NCBI RefSeq assembly: GCF_000717185.1
Contig: NZ_JNYE01000049.1
Coordinates: 1-51,953, forward strand
From: Kitasatospora phosalacinea
Lineage (GTDB): Bacteria > Actinomycetota > Actinomycetes > Streptomycetales > Streptomycetaceae
Direction: 5' to 3'
Length of the DNA stretch: 51,953 nucleotides
Shown here: one piece after another, positions 1 to 8,511 of the stretch
Layout: every line of letters begins with the position of its first letter
Numbering within the stretch: position 1 is the stretch's first letter
The notes under the pieces: generated by a model
What the model was told of the DNA's origin: nothing
Databases searched by the model: none
Seen by the model: only the letters and a program-made list of their open reading frames with translations
Position numbers and translations under genes: made by a program

Positions 1-49
1 GCGGTGGGGTGGGGCGGTGGGGCGGTGGGGCGGGAAAGACGGGGGCGGG

Positions 50-1315
50 TCAGTCGCGGGCAGCGGCGGCGGTGGCGGCCAGCCGGTCGGTGAAGGCGTT
101 GCCGAACTTGCCCGCTGGGTCCAGCTCCTGACGCAGCGCCAGGAAGTCGCCCAGCCGCTCGTAGCCGGCCGCGGCGGCCCGCGGCGCGTGCGTCACCTTC
201 CCCCAGTGCGGGCGGCCGCCCAGCGGCAGCAGGGCGCGCTCCACGGCGGCGAGCACCGGGGCGACGGCGGCGGGCTCCGGCTTCCAGGTGAAGTGGAAGG
301 CCACCGAGTCGCGCCCGTACGCGGGGCTGAGCCACAGCTCGTCCGCGGCCACCGTGCGCACCTCGGAGATGTGCAGCACCGGCGCCAACTGCGCGCCCAG
401 CGAACGCAGTTCGGCGATCGCCGCGACCGCGGCCGACCGCGGCAGCAGGTACTCGGACTGCAGCTCGGCGCCGCTGCTCGGGGTGAACTCGGGGCGGAAG
501 TGCGGCAGTCGCTCGTGCCACGGGCCGGGGGCGCCGAGCTGGGCGGTGCAGTGGGCGGTGGGCATGCCCGGCACCGGGTGCTGCGGGGCGTCGGCCGGGC
601 GGGCGCCGGGGACGGTCGCGGCGGGGGTGCCGTCGTCGAGCTGCTTGACCCAGACCCGGCCGGTGTCCGAGCCCCAGTCGGTGAACAGGCTGACGCTCCA
701 CCCGGCGGCGTGCACCTCGTCCAGGTGCGCCGCGTACTGCGCCAGCGGCAGGCCGAGGTGGACGTGCTGGCGCAGGGCGTAGGCGGGGACGACGTCCAGG
801 GTGAGCGCGGTGACGACGCCGAGCGCGCCCAGGTGCACCACCGCGCCGGGGTGCGAGGTGGTGCGCAGTTCGCCGTCGGCGCCGACCAGCTCCAGCGAGC
901 GGACGGCGGCCGCGAGCGAGCGGCGCCCGTCGCCCGAGCCGTGGGTGCCGGTGGCGGTGGCCCCGGCGACCGAGATGTGCGGCAGCGAGGCCAGGTTCTC
1001 CAGGGCCAGGCCCGCCGCCTGGAGGGCGACGGCCAGCTCCGCGTAGCGGGTGGCGGCGGAGACGGTGACGCTGCGGGCGTCCGGGGCGATCTCGATCCGG
1101 GTCGGCAGGCCGTCCAGCAGCACCAGGTCGCCGGTGGTGTCGGCGACCGGGCTGAAGGAGTGGCCGCTGCCCAGGGCCCGGACGCGCTCGCTGCGGCGGA
1201 CCAGCTCCTGCAGCTCCGCCACGGTGCGCGGCCGGTGCACGGCGCGGGCGCCGAAGACCAGGTTGCCCGCCCAGTTGCTGAGCGGGGCCGGGCCGGTGGG
1301 GTCGGTGGTCGTCAT
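50..1315 (-). CDS. aldO: FAD-dependent alditol (xylitol/sorbitol) oxidase
   Basis: Probably oxidises the terminal hydroxyl of sugar alcohols such as xylitol with O2, giving the aldose and H2O2, in the cytoplasm. The protein is 421 residues from the chosen ATG, close to the about 418 residues of the S. coelicolor enzyme. The N-terminal half is an FAD-binding domain of the vanillyl-alcohol oxidase type with GSGHSFSP; His52 is where this family attaches FAD covalently. The C-terminal half looks like the D-arabinono-lactone oxidase domain. I preferred the ATG at 1315 over upstream in-frame starts at 1372 and 1378 because the upstream stretch is low-complexity Pro/Gly/Arg and a GGGGG run lies just before 1315. 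It lies downstream of the xylan repressor gene on the same strand, separated by a tandem repeat and its own promoter. Xylitol oxidation would fit the neighbouring xylan genes. Related lactone oxidases are the main alternative. Confidence 0.85.
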   Translation of the reverse strand: MTTTDPTGPAPLSNWAGNLVFGARAVHRPRTVAELQELVRRSERVRALGSGHSFSPVADTTGDLVLLDGLPTRIEIAPDARSVTVSAATRYAELAVALQAAGLALENLASLPHISVAGATATGTHGSGDGRRSLAAAVRSLELVGADGELRTTSHPGAVVHLGALGVVTALTLDVVPAYALRQHVHLGLPLAQYAAHLDEVHAAGWSVSLFTDWGSDTGRVWVKQLDDGTPAATVPGARPADAPQHPVPGMPTAHCTAQLGAPGPWHERLPHFRPEFTPSSGAELQSEYLLPRSAAVAAIAELRSLGAQLAPVLHISEVRTVAADELWLSPAYGRDSVAFHFTWKPEPAAVAPVLAAVERALLPLGGRPHWGKVTHAPRAAAAGYERLGDFLALRQELDPAGKFGNAFTDRLAATAAAARD

Positions 1316-1389
1316 CGGTGCACCCCCAGGGGGCGGTCGGTGCGGGGCGCCCGGACGTACGGCCGTTCCCATTTGCAATGCCGAACTAC

Positions 1390-1418
1390 AAATTAGTCCG
1401 CCGAGGTCAGCGGGGCAA
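1390..1418 (-). promoter_or_regulatory. aldO promoter
   Basis: On the minus strand TTGCCC (1418-1413) is followed after 17 bases by TAATTT (1395-1390), in the only AT-rich patch upstream of aldO. A copy of AAAGTTTCG at 1434-1442, also found upstream of bxlE and the xylanase gene, lies just upstream of the -35 box. It is upstream of, not downstream of, the promoter, so its effect is unclear. Confidence 0.5.
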
Positions 1419-1453
1419 GGGGCGGACCGGCGGAAAGTTTCGGAGCGGCCGTC

Positions 1454-1557
1454 GCCCCGGCTCAGCGCGCCCCGGCTCAGCGCGGCCCAGTTCGGTGCAC
1501 CCCGGCTCGGTGCACCCCAGTTCGGTGCCCCCGGCTCGGTGCGCCCCGGCTCAGCGC
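1454..1557. repeat. 15-bp tandem repeat, about 7 copies
   Basis: Seven adjacent 14-15 base units run from 1454 to 1557. Two alternate: GCCCCGGCTCAGCGC (1454, 1469, 1543) and forms of CCCAGTTCGGTGC or CCCGGCTCGGTGC (1484, 1499, 1514, 1529). The last unit overlaps the stop codon and last residues of the LacI-type regulator. Several units contain the palindrome GGTGCACC. No gene lies here; it separates the regulator gene from aldO. Confidence 0.8.
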
Positions 1558-2576
1558 GGCCCGGGCCCGACGGTGCTGGAGCGCACCACCAGGGTGGTGG
1601 AGAGCTCCAGCCGGGTGGGGGCGGCGCCGATCTCCCCGCTGCGCAGGGCGAGGATCAGCCGGGTGGCCTGCTCGGCCATCTCGCGCAGCGGCTGGCGGAT
1701 GGTGGTCAGCGCGGGGCTGGTCCACTGGGCGATGTCCAGGTCGTCGTAGCCGACCACGGACAGCTCCTCGGGCACGCGCAGGCCGCAGACCCGGGCCGCC
1801 TCCATCACGCCGAGCGCCTGCAGGTCGCTGCCCGCGAAGATCGCGGTGGGCCGGTCGGGGAGCTCCAACAGCCGCTTGGCGCGGGCGAGTCCGCCCTCGG
1901 CGTGGAAGTCGCCGAAGGCGATCAGCTCGGGGTCGACCTCCAGCCCGGCCATCGACATCGCGGAGCGGTAGCCGTCGAGCCGGGCGAGCGAGCAGAGGGT
2001 GTCCTCGGGGCCGGTGACGATGCCGATCCGCCGGTGGCCGAGGTCGATCAGGTGCCGGGTGGCGGCCAGGCCGCCGGCCCAGTTGGCGGAGCCGACCGAG
2101 GGCACGTCCGGGTCCGGGTTGCCGGCCGGGTCGATGACCACGAACGGGATGGAGCGGGCCCGGAGTTGGCGCTTGAGCTCGGGCGGCAGGGTGGAGAAGA
2201 CCAGCACCACGCCGAGCGGCCGCCGCCGCAGCACCGCGTCGATCCAGCCGGGCCCGGGGGCGTGCCGGGAGCCGCTGTGGGCGACCACGACCGCGGCCCC
2301 GTGCTCGTTGGCCACGTTCTCGACGCCGCGCAGCAGTTCCATCGCCCAGAGGCTGTCGAGCTCGTGGAAGACGATCTCGATCAGCGGGGCCTCGCCGCCG
2401 TTGCGGGCGGCGCGCTGGTAGTCGTGCTCGCGCAGCACGCGTTCGACCCGGCCCCGGGTGGACGCCGAGACGTCGGTACGTCCGTTGAGGACCTTCGAAA
2501 CCGTCGAAACCGAGACTTCGGCTTCTCGCGCGATGTCCGCGAGGGTGACCCGTCCCAGTTCATCGCCCTTTTCCAT
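1551..2576 (-). CDS. bxlR: LacI-family repressor of the xylobiose operon
   Basis: A 341-residue LacI/GalR-type regulator. The N-terminal helix-turn-helix and hinge are plain (VTLADIAREAEVSVSTVS then KVLNG), followed by a periplasmic-binding-protein-like sugar domain to the end. Read divergently from the xylobiose transporter operon it most likely represses that operon and releases DNA when xylobiose or xylose is present. I chose ATG 2576 rather than the in-frame upstream ATG 2594: a -10-like TATGCT (2588-2583) ends six bases before 2576, so transcription should begin at or next to this start codon and the message may be leaderless; no ribosome site is seen. The DNA coding the recognition helix is locally AT-richer, with two GTT codons, and itself holds operator-like repeats. 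The name follows the bxl operon of S. thermoviolaceus by context; ligand is inferred. Confidence 0.85.
   Translation of the reverse strand: MEKGDELGRVTLADIAREAEVSVSTVSKVLNGRTDVSASTRGRVERVLREHDYQRAARNGGEAPLIEIVFHELDSLWAMELLRGVENVANEHGAAVVVAHSGSRHAPGPGWIDAVLRRRPLGVVLVFSTLPPELKRQLRARSIPFVVIDPAGNPDPDVPSVGSANWAGGLAATRHLIDLGHRRIGIVTGPEDTLCSLARLDGYRSAMSMAGLEVDPELIAFGDFHAEGGLARAKRLLELPDRPTAIFAGSDLQALGVMEAARVCGLRVPEELSVVGYDDLDIAQWTSPALTTIRQPLREMAEQATRLILALRSGEIGAAPTRLELSTTLVVRSSTVGPGPR
2492..2511. promoter_or_regulatory. Possible operator inside bxlR
   Basis: TCGAAA occurs at 2495-2500 and 2504-2509, a 9-base period. The same 9-base spacing of TTTCGA occurs in the xylanase operator at 9701-9717. It falls on codons 20-26 region of bxlR (Val-Ser-Thr-Val-Ser), using GTT and TCG codons, so it could serve as an autoregulatory roadblock site. 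Inferred from resemblance only. Confidence 0.35.
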
Positions 2577-2582
2577 GGACGC

Positions 2583-2610
2583 AGCATAGGGCACGGGCGG
2601 TCCGGGCCAA
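2583..2610 (-). promoter_or_regulatory. bxlR promoter (leaderless layout)
   Basis: On the minus strand TTGGCC (2610-2605), 16 bases, TATGCT (2588-2583), then six bases to the ATG at 2576. This puts the transcription start at about the start codon. Confidence 0.45.
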
Positions 2611-2648
2611 CCCCCGGATCACGCTTCAGTAACCCTCGGCACGAGGGG

Positions 2649-2678
2649 TTGACCCGCAACACGCCCGCAACTTAGCGT
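2649..2678 (+). promoter_or_regulatory. bxlE operon promoter
   Basis: TTGACC (2649-2654), 18 bases, TAGCGT (2673-2678). The xylanase gene has the matching arrangement TTGACT-N18-TAGCTT. The operator follows directly downstream, as expected for LacI-type blocking of transcription. Confidence 0.6.
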
Positions 2679-2694
2679 CCCGGCCAGGCAGTTA

Positions 2695-2718
2695 TTTCGA
2701 GACTCGGCTCGAAACTTT
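2695..2718 (+). promoter_or_regulatory. Probable BxlR operator upstream of bxlE
   Basis: A perfect inverted repeat TTTCGAG (2695-2701) and CTCGAAA (2708-2714) with a 6-base spacer. It runs into CGAAACTTT (2710-2718), the reverse complement of the 9-mer AAAGTTTCG seen upstream of the xylanase gene and aldO. The ribosome site AGGAG starts at 2719. Confidence 0.6.
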
Positions 2719-2731
2719 AGGAGACCCCCAG

Positions 2732-4018
2732 ATGAAGAGACGTGCTTTCGCTGTGGCCCTCGGCCTCTCCCTGGCGACCGTGGGCGTGACGGCCTGCAGC
2801 AGCGGGGCCTCCGCCGGCGGCTCCAACACGATCCACGTCCTGGTCTACGGCGACGCCAGCAACAAGGTCGAGAAGCAGATCGTCGAGACCTTCAACAAGA
2901 CCTCGAAGGTCAAGGTCGTGCTGGACACCATCCCCGGCGCGGACTACCAGTCCAAGCTGAACACGATCATCAACACCCCGCAGGCCCCGGACATCTTCTT
3001 CAACTGGGGCGGCGGCAGCATCCAGCCCTACGTCAAGGCGGACCTGCTGCTCCCGCTGGACGACATGATCGCCGCGGACCCGGGGCTGAAGGGCAACTTC
3101 CTCTCCTCCGTCTTCAACACCGCGGTGATCGACGGCAAGTCCTACGGCATCCCGATGCGCGGCACCCAGCCGGTGCTGCTGTTCAACAACAAGAAGGTGC
3201 TGGCCGACGCGGGCCTGAGCGTCCCGAAGACCTGGGACGAGCTGCTCAACGCCGTCACCGTGCTCAAGGGCAAGGGCGTCACCCCGTTCGCGCTCGGCGG
3301 CGGCGACCAGTGGCCGACCCTGATGTGGTACGAGTACGTCTTCGACCGGGTCGCGGGCCCCGAGCTGTTCCAGAAGGCGCTGTCCGGCGACAAGACCGCC
3401 TGGGAGAGCCCGGAGTCGAAGAAGGCGCTGGGCATGCTCAAGCAGCTGGTCGACGCGGGCGCGTTCGGCTCGAACTTCGACTCGGTGAAGTTCACCGACG
3501 GCGGCTCCCCGGCCCTGCTGGCCAAGGGCAAGGCCGCGTTCGAGCTGATGGGCTCCTGGGCGTACGCCACCCAGCAGGACGCCAACCCGGACTTCGCCAA
3601 GAACGACCTCGGCTACAGCAACTTCCCGGCCGTGGCCGACGGCAAGGGCGACCCGGCGGACGTGGTCGGCAACACCAACAACTTCTACTCGGTGCTGAAG
3701 AAGACCAAGCACCCCAAGGAAGCCGCCGAGTTCCTCAAGCTCATGTACTCCGACGAGTTCGTGAAGGCCCAGCTGGCCATCGGCAACCTGCCGACCACCA
3801 CGAACACCGAGCAGTTCCTGAGCACCGCGGCCAGCCCCGAGTACTCGAAGTACCAGTACGACCTGGTCAAGGCCGCCCCGTCGTTCCAGCTCTCCTGGGA
3901 CCAGGCGTACCCGCCGGCCGCCACCACGCCCATCCACACCGCCGTGCAGCAGTTCTTCAGCGGCAAGCTCGACGTGGACGGCTTCATCAAGGCCATGCAG
4001 GCCCTTCCCGCCTCCTGA
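2732..4018 (+). CDS. bxlE: Xylo-oligosaccharide ABC transporter, binding lipoprotein
   Basis: A 428-residue extracellular solute-binding protein of the carbohydrate (MalE-like, family 1) type. The signal peptide ends in the lipobox VTAC with Cys22 as the lipidated residue, so the protein is anchored outside the membrane. It should capture xylobiose and longer xylo-oligomers and hand them to the two permeases that follow. AGGAG lies 8 bases before the ATG. It is the first gene of a four-gene operon (binding protein, two permeases, GH3 beta-xylosidase), behind a promoter with an inverted-repeat operator. The substrate is inferred from the GH3 and GH10 neighbours; cellobiose or another beta-oligosaccharide is the main alternative. 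No ATPase gene is in the operon; a shared MsiK-type ATPase elsewhere is usual for such streptomycete importers. Confidence 0.85.
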   Translation: MKRRAFAVALGLSLATVGVTACSSGASAGGSNTIHVLVYGDASNKVEKQIVETFNKTSKVKVVLDTIPGADYQSKLNTIINTPQAPDIFFNWGGGSIQPYVKADLLLPLDDMIAADPGLKGNFLSSVFNTAVIDGKSYGIPMRGTQPVLLFNNKKVLADAGLSVPKTWDELLNAVTVLKGKGVTPFALGGGDQWPTLMWYEYVFDRVAGPELFQKALSGDKTAWESPESKKALGMLKQLVDAGAFGSNFDSVKFTDGGSPALLAKGKAAFELMGSWAYATQQDANPDFAKNDLGYSNFPAVADGKGDPADVVGNTNNFYSVLKKTKHPKEAAEFLKLMYSDEFVKAQLAIGNLPTTTNTEQFLSTAASPEYSKYQYDLVKAAPSFQLSWDQAYPPAATTPIHTAVQQFFSGKLDVDGFIKAMQALPAS

Positions 4019-4029
4019 GACGAATCCAC

Positions 4030-4965
4030 ATGAGTGCACTCTCCTCCGCATCCGCGTCCGGCCGCCGCCTGCGGGCCGGGCGCCGGAGCGGTGTCGGGGT
4101 GACCCGCCCGGGCCTGGTCTGGGCGGTACCCGCCACCGTCTTCTTCCTGCTGTTCGCGATCCTGCCGCTGGTGCTGGTCGCCGTCCTCTCCTTCACCAGC
4201 TGGGACGGCGTGAGCGCGCCGACCTTCAACGGCCTGGACAACTGGACCAAGCTGCTGCACGACCCGGTGATGACCCAGAGCATCTGGCTGACCCTGGTGC
4301 TGACCGTGGCCGGCGTGGTCGTGCAGACCCCGGTGAGCATCCTGCTGGGCGTGTGGGCGGCCGGGCACCAGCGCAACCGGGCCGTGCTGTCGGCGATCTT
4401 CTTCGTCCCGCTGCTGCTGTCCGCGACCGCGATCTCGGTGGTGTGGCGGGCCATCCTCGACCCGAACTTCGGCATCCCCTCGGAGATGACCTGGCTGTTC
4501 GGCGACGGCAACCTGATGGGCAGCCAGAGCGGCGCGATCGCGGTGCTCACCTTCGTCGGCATGTGGCAGTGGACGCCCATGCACGCCCTGCTCTACCAGG
4601 GCGGCGCCCGGGCGATCCCGCAGGTGCTCTACCAGGCCGCGGCGATCGACGGCGCGGGCAAGGTCCGGCAGTTCCTGCACATCACCCTGCCGCAGCTGCG
4701 CAACACCATGATCACCTCGATGATCCTGATGCTGGTCGGCGGCCTCACCACCTTCGACACCGTGCTGATCCTGACCCAGGGCGGCCCGGGCACCGACACC
4801 ACGAACAGCGCCTACTACATGTACCAACAGGCCTTCAAGAGCTTCGACTTCGGCTCCGGCTCGGCCATCGCCCTGGTCCTCGTCGTCGTCGCGACCCTGA
4901 TCTCGCTCGCCGTCGTCCGGCTCTCCGGCTACGACAAGATGCGCAGCACCTCGGAGGGACTGTGA
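4030..4965 (+). CDS. bxlF: Sugar ABC transporter permease (MalF-like)
   Basis: A 311-residue inner-membrane permease. After a basic N terminus comes a membrane helix (about residues 32-55) and several more hydrophobic segments. The EAA-type loop that docks to the ATPase is visible as YQAAAIDGAGKVRQFLHITL near residue 205-225. It starts 11 bases after the bxlE stop and its TGA overlaps the ATG of the next permease by one base, so the two are probably translated together as a heterodimer. With the binding lipoprotein it should import xylo-oligosaccharides. The length and layout match binding-protein-dependent sugar permeases. Confidence 0.85.
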   Translation: MSALSSASASGRRLRAGRRSGVGVTRPGLVWAVPATVFFLLFAILPLVLVAVLSFTSWDGVSAPTFNGLDNWTKLLHDPVMTQSIWLTLVLTVAGVVVQTPVSILLGVWAAGHQRNRAVLSAIFFVPLLLSATAISVVWRAILDPNFGIPSEMTWLFGDGNLMGSQSGAIAVLTFVGMWQWTPMHALLYQGGARAIPQVLYQAAAIDGAGKVRQFLHITLPQLRNTMITSMILMLVGGLTTFDTVLILTQGGPGTDTTNSAYYMYQQAFKSFDFGSGSAIALVLVVVATLISLAVVRLSGYDKMRSTSEGL

Positions 4966-5783
4966 TGCGACGGCGCCCCAACTACCTGGCCGGGCTCGGC
5001 TCGCTGGTCTGGCTGGTCCTGGTCGGCTTCCCGCTGTACGTCCTGCTGATCTCGACCTTCCGGACCCGCTCCAGCTACTCCTCCGAGGGCCCGCTCAGCT
5101 TCCCCGACCACCTGACCCTGCAGAACTACTTCGACGACTTCTCCAACGGTTTCGGCCAGGACTTCCTCAACACCCTGATCGTCACCGTCAGCGTCGTCGC
5201 GATCGTGCTGCTCGTCGTGCCCCCGCTGGCCTACGCGATCGTGCGCGCCCGGGGCAGGACCATCAGCACGGTCTTCCGGGTCTTCCTGCTGGGCCTGGCG
5301 ATCCCGGCGCAGGCCGTGATCGTGCCGATGTTCTACGTCATCAGCAAGGCCGGCCTGTACGACCAGCTGATCGGCGTCATCCTGCCCACCGCTGCGTTCT
5401 GCCTGCCGGTGTGCACGCTCGTGCTGACCGGCGCGATGCGCGACATCACCAACGAGCTGTACGAGGCCATGGCCATGGACGGCGCCAGCCCCTGGCGGGT
5501 GTTCTGGCAGCTGGTGGTGCCGCTGTCCAAGGGCGGACTGTCGTCCGTCGTGGTCTTCTCGGCGCTCCAGGCGTGGAACGGCTTCCTGTTCCCGCTGATC
5601 CTCACCCAGTCGGAGAGCACCAAGGTCATCACCCTCGGCCTGTACAACTTCCAGACCGAGCACGGCGTCGACGTGCCCGGCCTGCTCAGCGCCGTCGTGC
5701 TGTCGATGCTCCCGATCTTCATCGTCTACCTGTTCGCCCGTCGCGCCTTGGTCCAGGGCCTCATGGGCGTCGGAGGAAAGTGA
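4965..5783 (+). CDS. bxlG: Sugar ABC transporter permease (MalG-like)
   Basis: A 272-residue permease, the second half of the transport channel. It has an N-terminal membrane helix followed by a large loop, then about five more helices. The EAA loop reads YEAMAMDGASPWRVFWQLVV, placing the ATPase contact at about residues 165-190. The ATG shares its A with the preceding stop codon (TGATG) and its own TGA overlaps the GTG start of the GH3 gene, so translation through the operon is tightly coupled. Substrate inferred from the operon to be xylobiose or xylo-oligomers. Confidence 0.85.
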   Translation: MRRRPNYLAGLGSLVWLVLVGFPLYVLLISTFRTRSSYSSEGPLSFPDHLTLQNYFDDFSNGFGQDFLNTLIVTVSVVAIVLLVVPPLAYAIVRARGRTISTVFRVFLLGLAIPAQAVIVPMFYVISKAGLYDQLIGVILPTAAFCLPVCTLVLTGAMRDITNELYEAMAMDGASPWRVFWQLVVPLSKGGLSSVVVFSALQAWNGFLFPLILTQSESTKVITLGLYNFQTEHGVDVPGLLSAVVLSMLPIFIVYLFARRALVQGLMGVGGK

Positions 5784-8170
5784 CCGACAAGATGAACGTG
5801 GCCGTTCCTACCGAAGCCCCCGCCACCGCCGCCACCGCGGCCCCCCGCTGGCGCGACCGCACGCTGACCCCGGCGGAGCGCGCGGACGCCCTGATCGCCG
5901 AGATGACGCTGCCCGAGAAGCTCGGCCAGCTGGTCGGCGTCTGGGTCGGCGCCTCCGACGAGGGCGGCGACGTCGCCCCGCACCAGCACGACATGGAGGA
6001 GCCGCCCGACCTGGACACCCTCCTGCCGAACGGACTGGGCCAGCTGACCCGCCCCTTCGGCACCGTCCCGGTCGACCCGGCGCTCGGCGCGCTCTCGCTG
6101 GCCCGCAGCCAGCAGCGGATCGCCGCCGCCAACCGCTTCAAGATCCCCGCCCTCGCCCACGAGGAGTGCCTGGCCGGCTTCGCCGCCTGGGGCGCCACCG
6201 CCTACCCGGTGCCGCTCTCCTGGGGCGCGACCTTCGACCCCGGCCTGATCCGGCGGATGGCGGAGGCGATCGGCCGCGACATGCGCGCCGTCGGCGTCCA
6301 CCAGGGCCTCGCCCCCGTCCTCGACGTGGTCCGCGACGCCCGCTGGGGCCGGGTCGAGGAGACCATCGGCGAGGACCCGTACCTGGTCGGCACCGTCGCC
6401 ACCGCCTACGTGCAGGGCCTGGAGGCCGCGGGCGTCGTCGCCACCCTCAAGCACTTCGCCGGGTACTCCGCCTCCCGCGCCGGGCGCAACCTCGCCCCCG
6501 TCGGCATGGGCGTCCGCGAACGCGCCGACGTCATCCTGCCGCCCTTCGAGATGGCCGTCCGCGAGGGCCGCCCGCGCTCCGTCATGCACGCCTACACCGA
6601 CACCGACGGCGTCCCCTCCGCAGCCGACGCCGAGCTGCTCACCGGGCTGCTCCGCGACACCTGGGGCTTCGACGGCACCGTGGTCGCCGACTACTTCGGC
6701 ATCGCCTTCCTCAAGCTCCTGCACGGCGTCGCGGGCGACTGGGCCGAAGCCGCCGCCCTCGCCCTGGCCAGCGGCGTCGACGTCGAACTCCCCACCGTCA
6801 AGACCTTCGGCGAGCCCCTGCTGCGCGCCGTCGAGGACGGCACCGTCCCCGAGGAGCTGATCGACCGGGCCCTGCACCGCGTCCTGGCCCAGAAGGCCGA
6901 ACTCGGCCTGCTCGACGAGGACTGGGACGCCGTCCCCGCCGCCCTGGCCGGACGGGAACTGGACGACGCGGCCGCCCTGCGCGGCACCGTCGACCTGGAC
7001 CGCCCCGAGAACCGCGCACTCGCCCGCGAGATCGCCGAACGCGCCGTGGTCCTGCTCCGCAACGACGGCACCCTCCCGCTGCGCGCCCCCCGCCGGATCG
7101 CCCTGATCGGCCCCAACGCCGACACCCCGACCTCCGTCCTCGGCTGCTACGCCTTCCCCGTGCACGTCGGCAGCCAGCACCCCGGCGTCCCCGTCGGCAT
7201 CGAACTGCCCACGCTGCGCCAGGCGCTGGCCGCCGAGTTCCCCGGCAGCGAGATCTGGACGGTCGCCGGGGCGAGCGTCGACGGCACCGACACCTCCGGG
7301 TTCGCCGAGGCGATCGACACCGCCCGCCGCGCCGACGTGGTGATCGTCGCCCTCGGCGACCGGGCCGGCCTGTTCGGACGCGGCACCAGTGGCGAGGGCT
7401 GCGACGTCGAGTCCCTCGAACTGCCGGGCGTGCAGCAGCAGTTGCTCGACGCCCTGCTCGACGTCGGGACGCCCGTCGTCCCGGTGCTGCTGGCCGGCCG
7501 CCCCTACGCGCTGGGGCGCGCCGTCACCGAGTCCGCCGCCCTCGTGCAGACCTTCTTCCCCGGCGAGGCCGGGACCGAGGCGGTCGCCGCCGTCCTCAGC
7601 GGCCGGGTCAACCCGTCCGGCCGACTGCCCGTCAGTATCCCGGCCCGGCCCGGCGTCCAGCCCTCCACCTACCTGGCTGCCCGCCTCGCCGGGCCCAGCG
7701 AGGTCTCCAGCACCGACCCCACCCCGGCGTTCGGCTTCGGCCACGGCACCGGCTACACCACCTTCGACTGGACCGACCTCCAGGTCGAACGCGGCACCAC
7801 CGGCACCGACGGCACGCTCGCCCTCTCCTTCGCCCTGCGCAACACCGGCGACCGGACCGGCACCGAGACCGTCCAGCTCTACCTGCACGACCCCGTCGCC
7901 AGCGTCGTCCAGCCCGTCCAGCGCCTGATCGGCTACCGGCGGGTCACCCTGGAACCCGGCGAGCAGGCCCGCGTCCTGATCGACGTGCCCGCCGACCTCG
8001 CCTCCTTCACCGGCCGCGACGGCCGCCGGACCGTCGAACCCGGGGCCCTGGAACTGCGCATCGCCGCCTCCAGCACCACCGCCCACCTCACCGCCGACGT
8101 CCGCCTGGAGGGCCCGGTCCGCACCCTGGACCACACCCGCCGCCTCCACGCGGACATCCGCACCGCCTGA
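5780..8170 (+). CDS. bxlA: GH3 beta-xylosidase, intracellular
   Basis: A 796-residue glycoside hydrolase family 3 enzyme. There is no signal peptide, so it should act in the cytoplasm on imported xylo-oligosaccharides, releasing xylose. Order: N-terminal TIM barrel with KHFAGY (a substrate/acid region of the family) and the nucleophile Asp304 in VVADYFG, then the alpha/beta sandwich domain, then a fibronectin-III-like C-terminal domain from about residue 675. I chose GTG 5780, which overlaps the permease stop as GTGA and follows GGAGG at 5772-5776; ATG 5792 in the same frame is the alternative and better spaced from GGAGG. Beta-glucosidase activity cannot be excluded from sequence, but the LacI/xylanase context favours beta-xylosidase. 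Confidence 0.85.
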   Translation: MTDKMNVAVPTEAPATAATAAPRWRDRTLTPAERADALIAEMTLPEKLGQLVGVWVGASDEGGDVAPHQHDMEEPPDLDTLLPNGLGQLTRPFGTVPVDPALGALSLARSQQRIAAANRFKIPALAHEECLAGFAAWGATAYPVPLSWGATFDPGLIRRMAEAIGRDMRAVGVHQGLAPVLDVVRDARWGRVEETIGEDPYLVGTVATAYVQGLEAAGVVATLKHFAGYSASRAGRNLAPVGMGVRERADVILPPFEMAVREGRPRSVMHAYTDTDGVPSAADAELLTGLLRDTWGFDGTVVADYFGIAFLKLLHGVAGDWAEAAALALASGVDVELPTVKTFGEPLLRAVEDGTVPEELIDRALHRVLAQKAELGLLDEDWDAVPAALAGRELDDAAALRGTVDLDRPENRALAREIAERAVVLLRNDGTLPLRAPRRIALIGPNADTPTSVLGCYAFPVHVGSQHPGVPVGIELPTLRQALAAEFPGSEIWTVAGASVDGTDTSGFAEAIDTARRADVVIVALGDRAGLFGRGTSGEGCDVESLELPGVQQQLLDALLDVGTPVVPVLLAGRPYALGRAVTESAALVQTFFPGEAGTEAVAAVLSGRVNPSGRLPVSIPARPGVQPSTYLAARLAGPSEVSSTDPTPAFGFGHGTGYTTFDWTDLQVERGTTGTDGTLALSFALRNTGDRTGTETVQLYLHDPVASVVQPVQRLIGYRRVTLEPGEQARVLIDVPADLASFTGRDGRRTVEPGALELRIAASSTTAHLTADVRLEGPVRTLDHTRRLHADIRTA

Positions 8171-8189
8171 CCCCGCAGCACCACCGCCA

Positions 8190-8222
8190 CGGCCGCGTCC
8201 CCTCCCGCAGGGGGCGCGGCCG
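8190..8222 (+). terminator. Terminator after the bxlEFGA operon
   Basis: Arms CGGCCGCGTCCCC (8190-8202) and GGGGGCGCGGCCG (8210-8222), 13 pairs with one G-U and a 7-base loop, 20 bases after the bxlA stop. No T tract, as is common in actinomycetes. Confidence 0.7.
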
Positions 8223-8450
8223 CGGCGCGTCCGGCGGGGATGGCGGGGATGGCGGGGAAGGCGGCACCGGCGCGTTCCACGGGGCCGTGGGCCCGTCCTG
8301 CGGGAGCGCGGTGGCACGGGTTCTGCGGGGGCGCGCAGTACGGGCCTGCGGAGCCGCCGCGGCAGGTCCTGGAGCCGCACAGCCCGCCCCGGGAGCCGCA
8401 GCCCGCCCCGGAGCCCGGGCCCGCTCCGGGACGGGCCCGGGCACGACGAG
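8223..8450. other. Non-coding GC-rich stretch between convergent genes
   Basis: No supported gene. It holds a short run of three 9-base units GGGGATGGC/GGGGAAGGC near 8236-8262 and repeated CCGCAGCCCGCCCCG-like phrases near 8375-8415. I see no promoter. It separates the terminators of bxlA and the xylanase gene. Confidence 0.5.
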
Positions 8451-8496
8451 GCCGGCCCGCAGGCCCCCCGTGGGGTGGGGGTGGCTGCGGGCCGGC
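8451..8496 (-). terminator. Terminator after the GH10 xylanase gene
   Basis: Perfect 12-base arms GCCGGCCCGCAG (8451-8462) and CTGCGGGCCGGC (8485-8496) with a 22-base loop, 15 bases beyond the xylanase stop on the minus strand. Symmetric, so it could act on both strands. Confidence 0.65.
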
Positions 8497-8511
8497 TGCT
8501 GGGAGGGGGAG

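Noticed and set aside
1..49. G-rich repeats of GGGGCGGT at the window start
   Set aside because: Too short and cut by the window edge to tell whether it is a real repeat or only the 3' flank of aldO.
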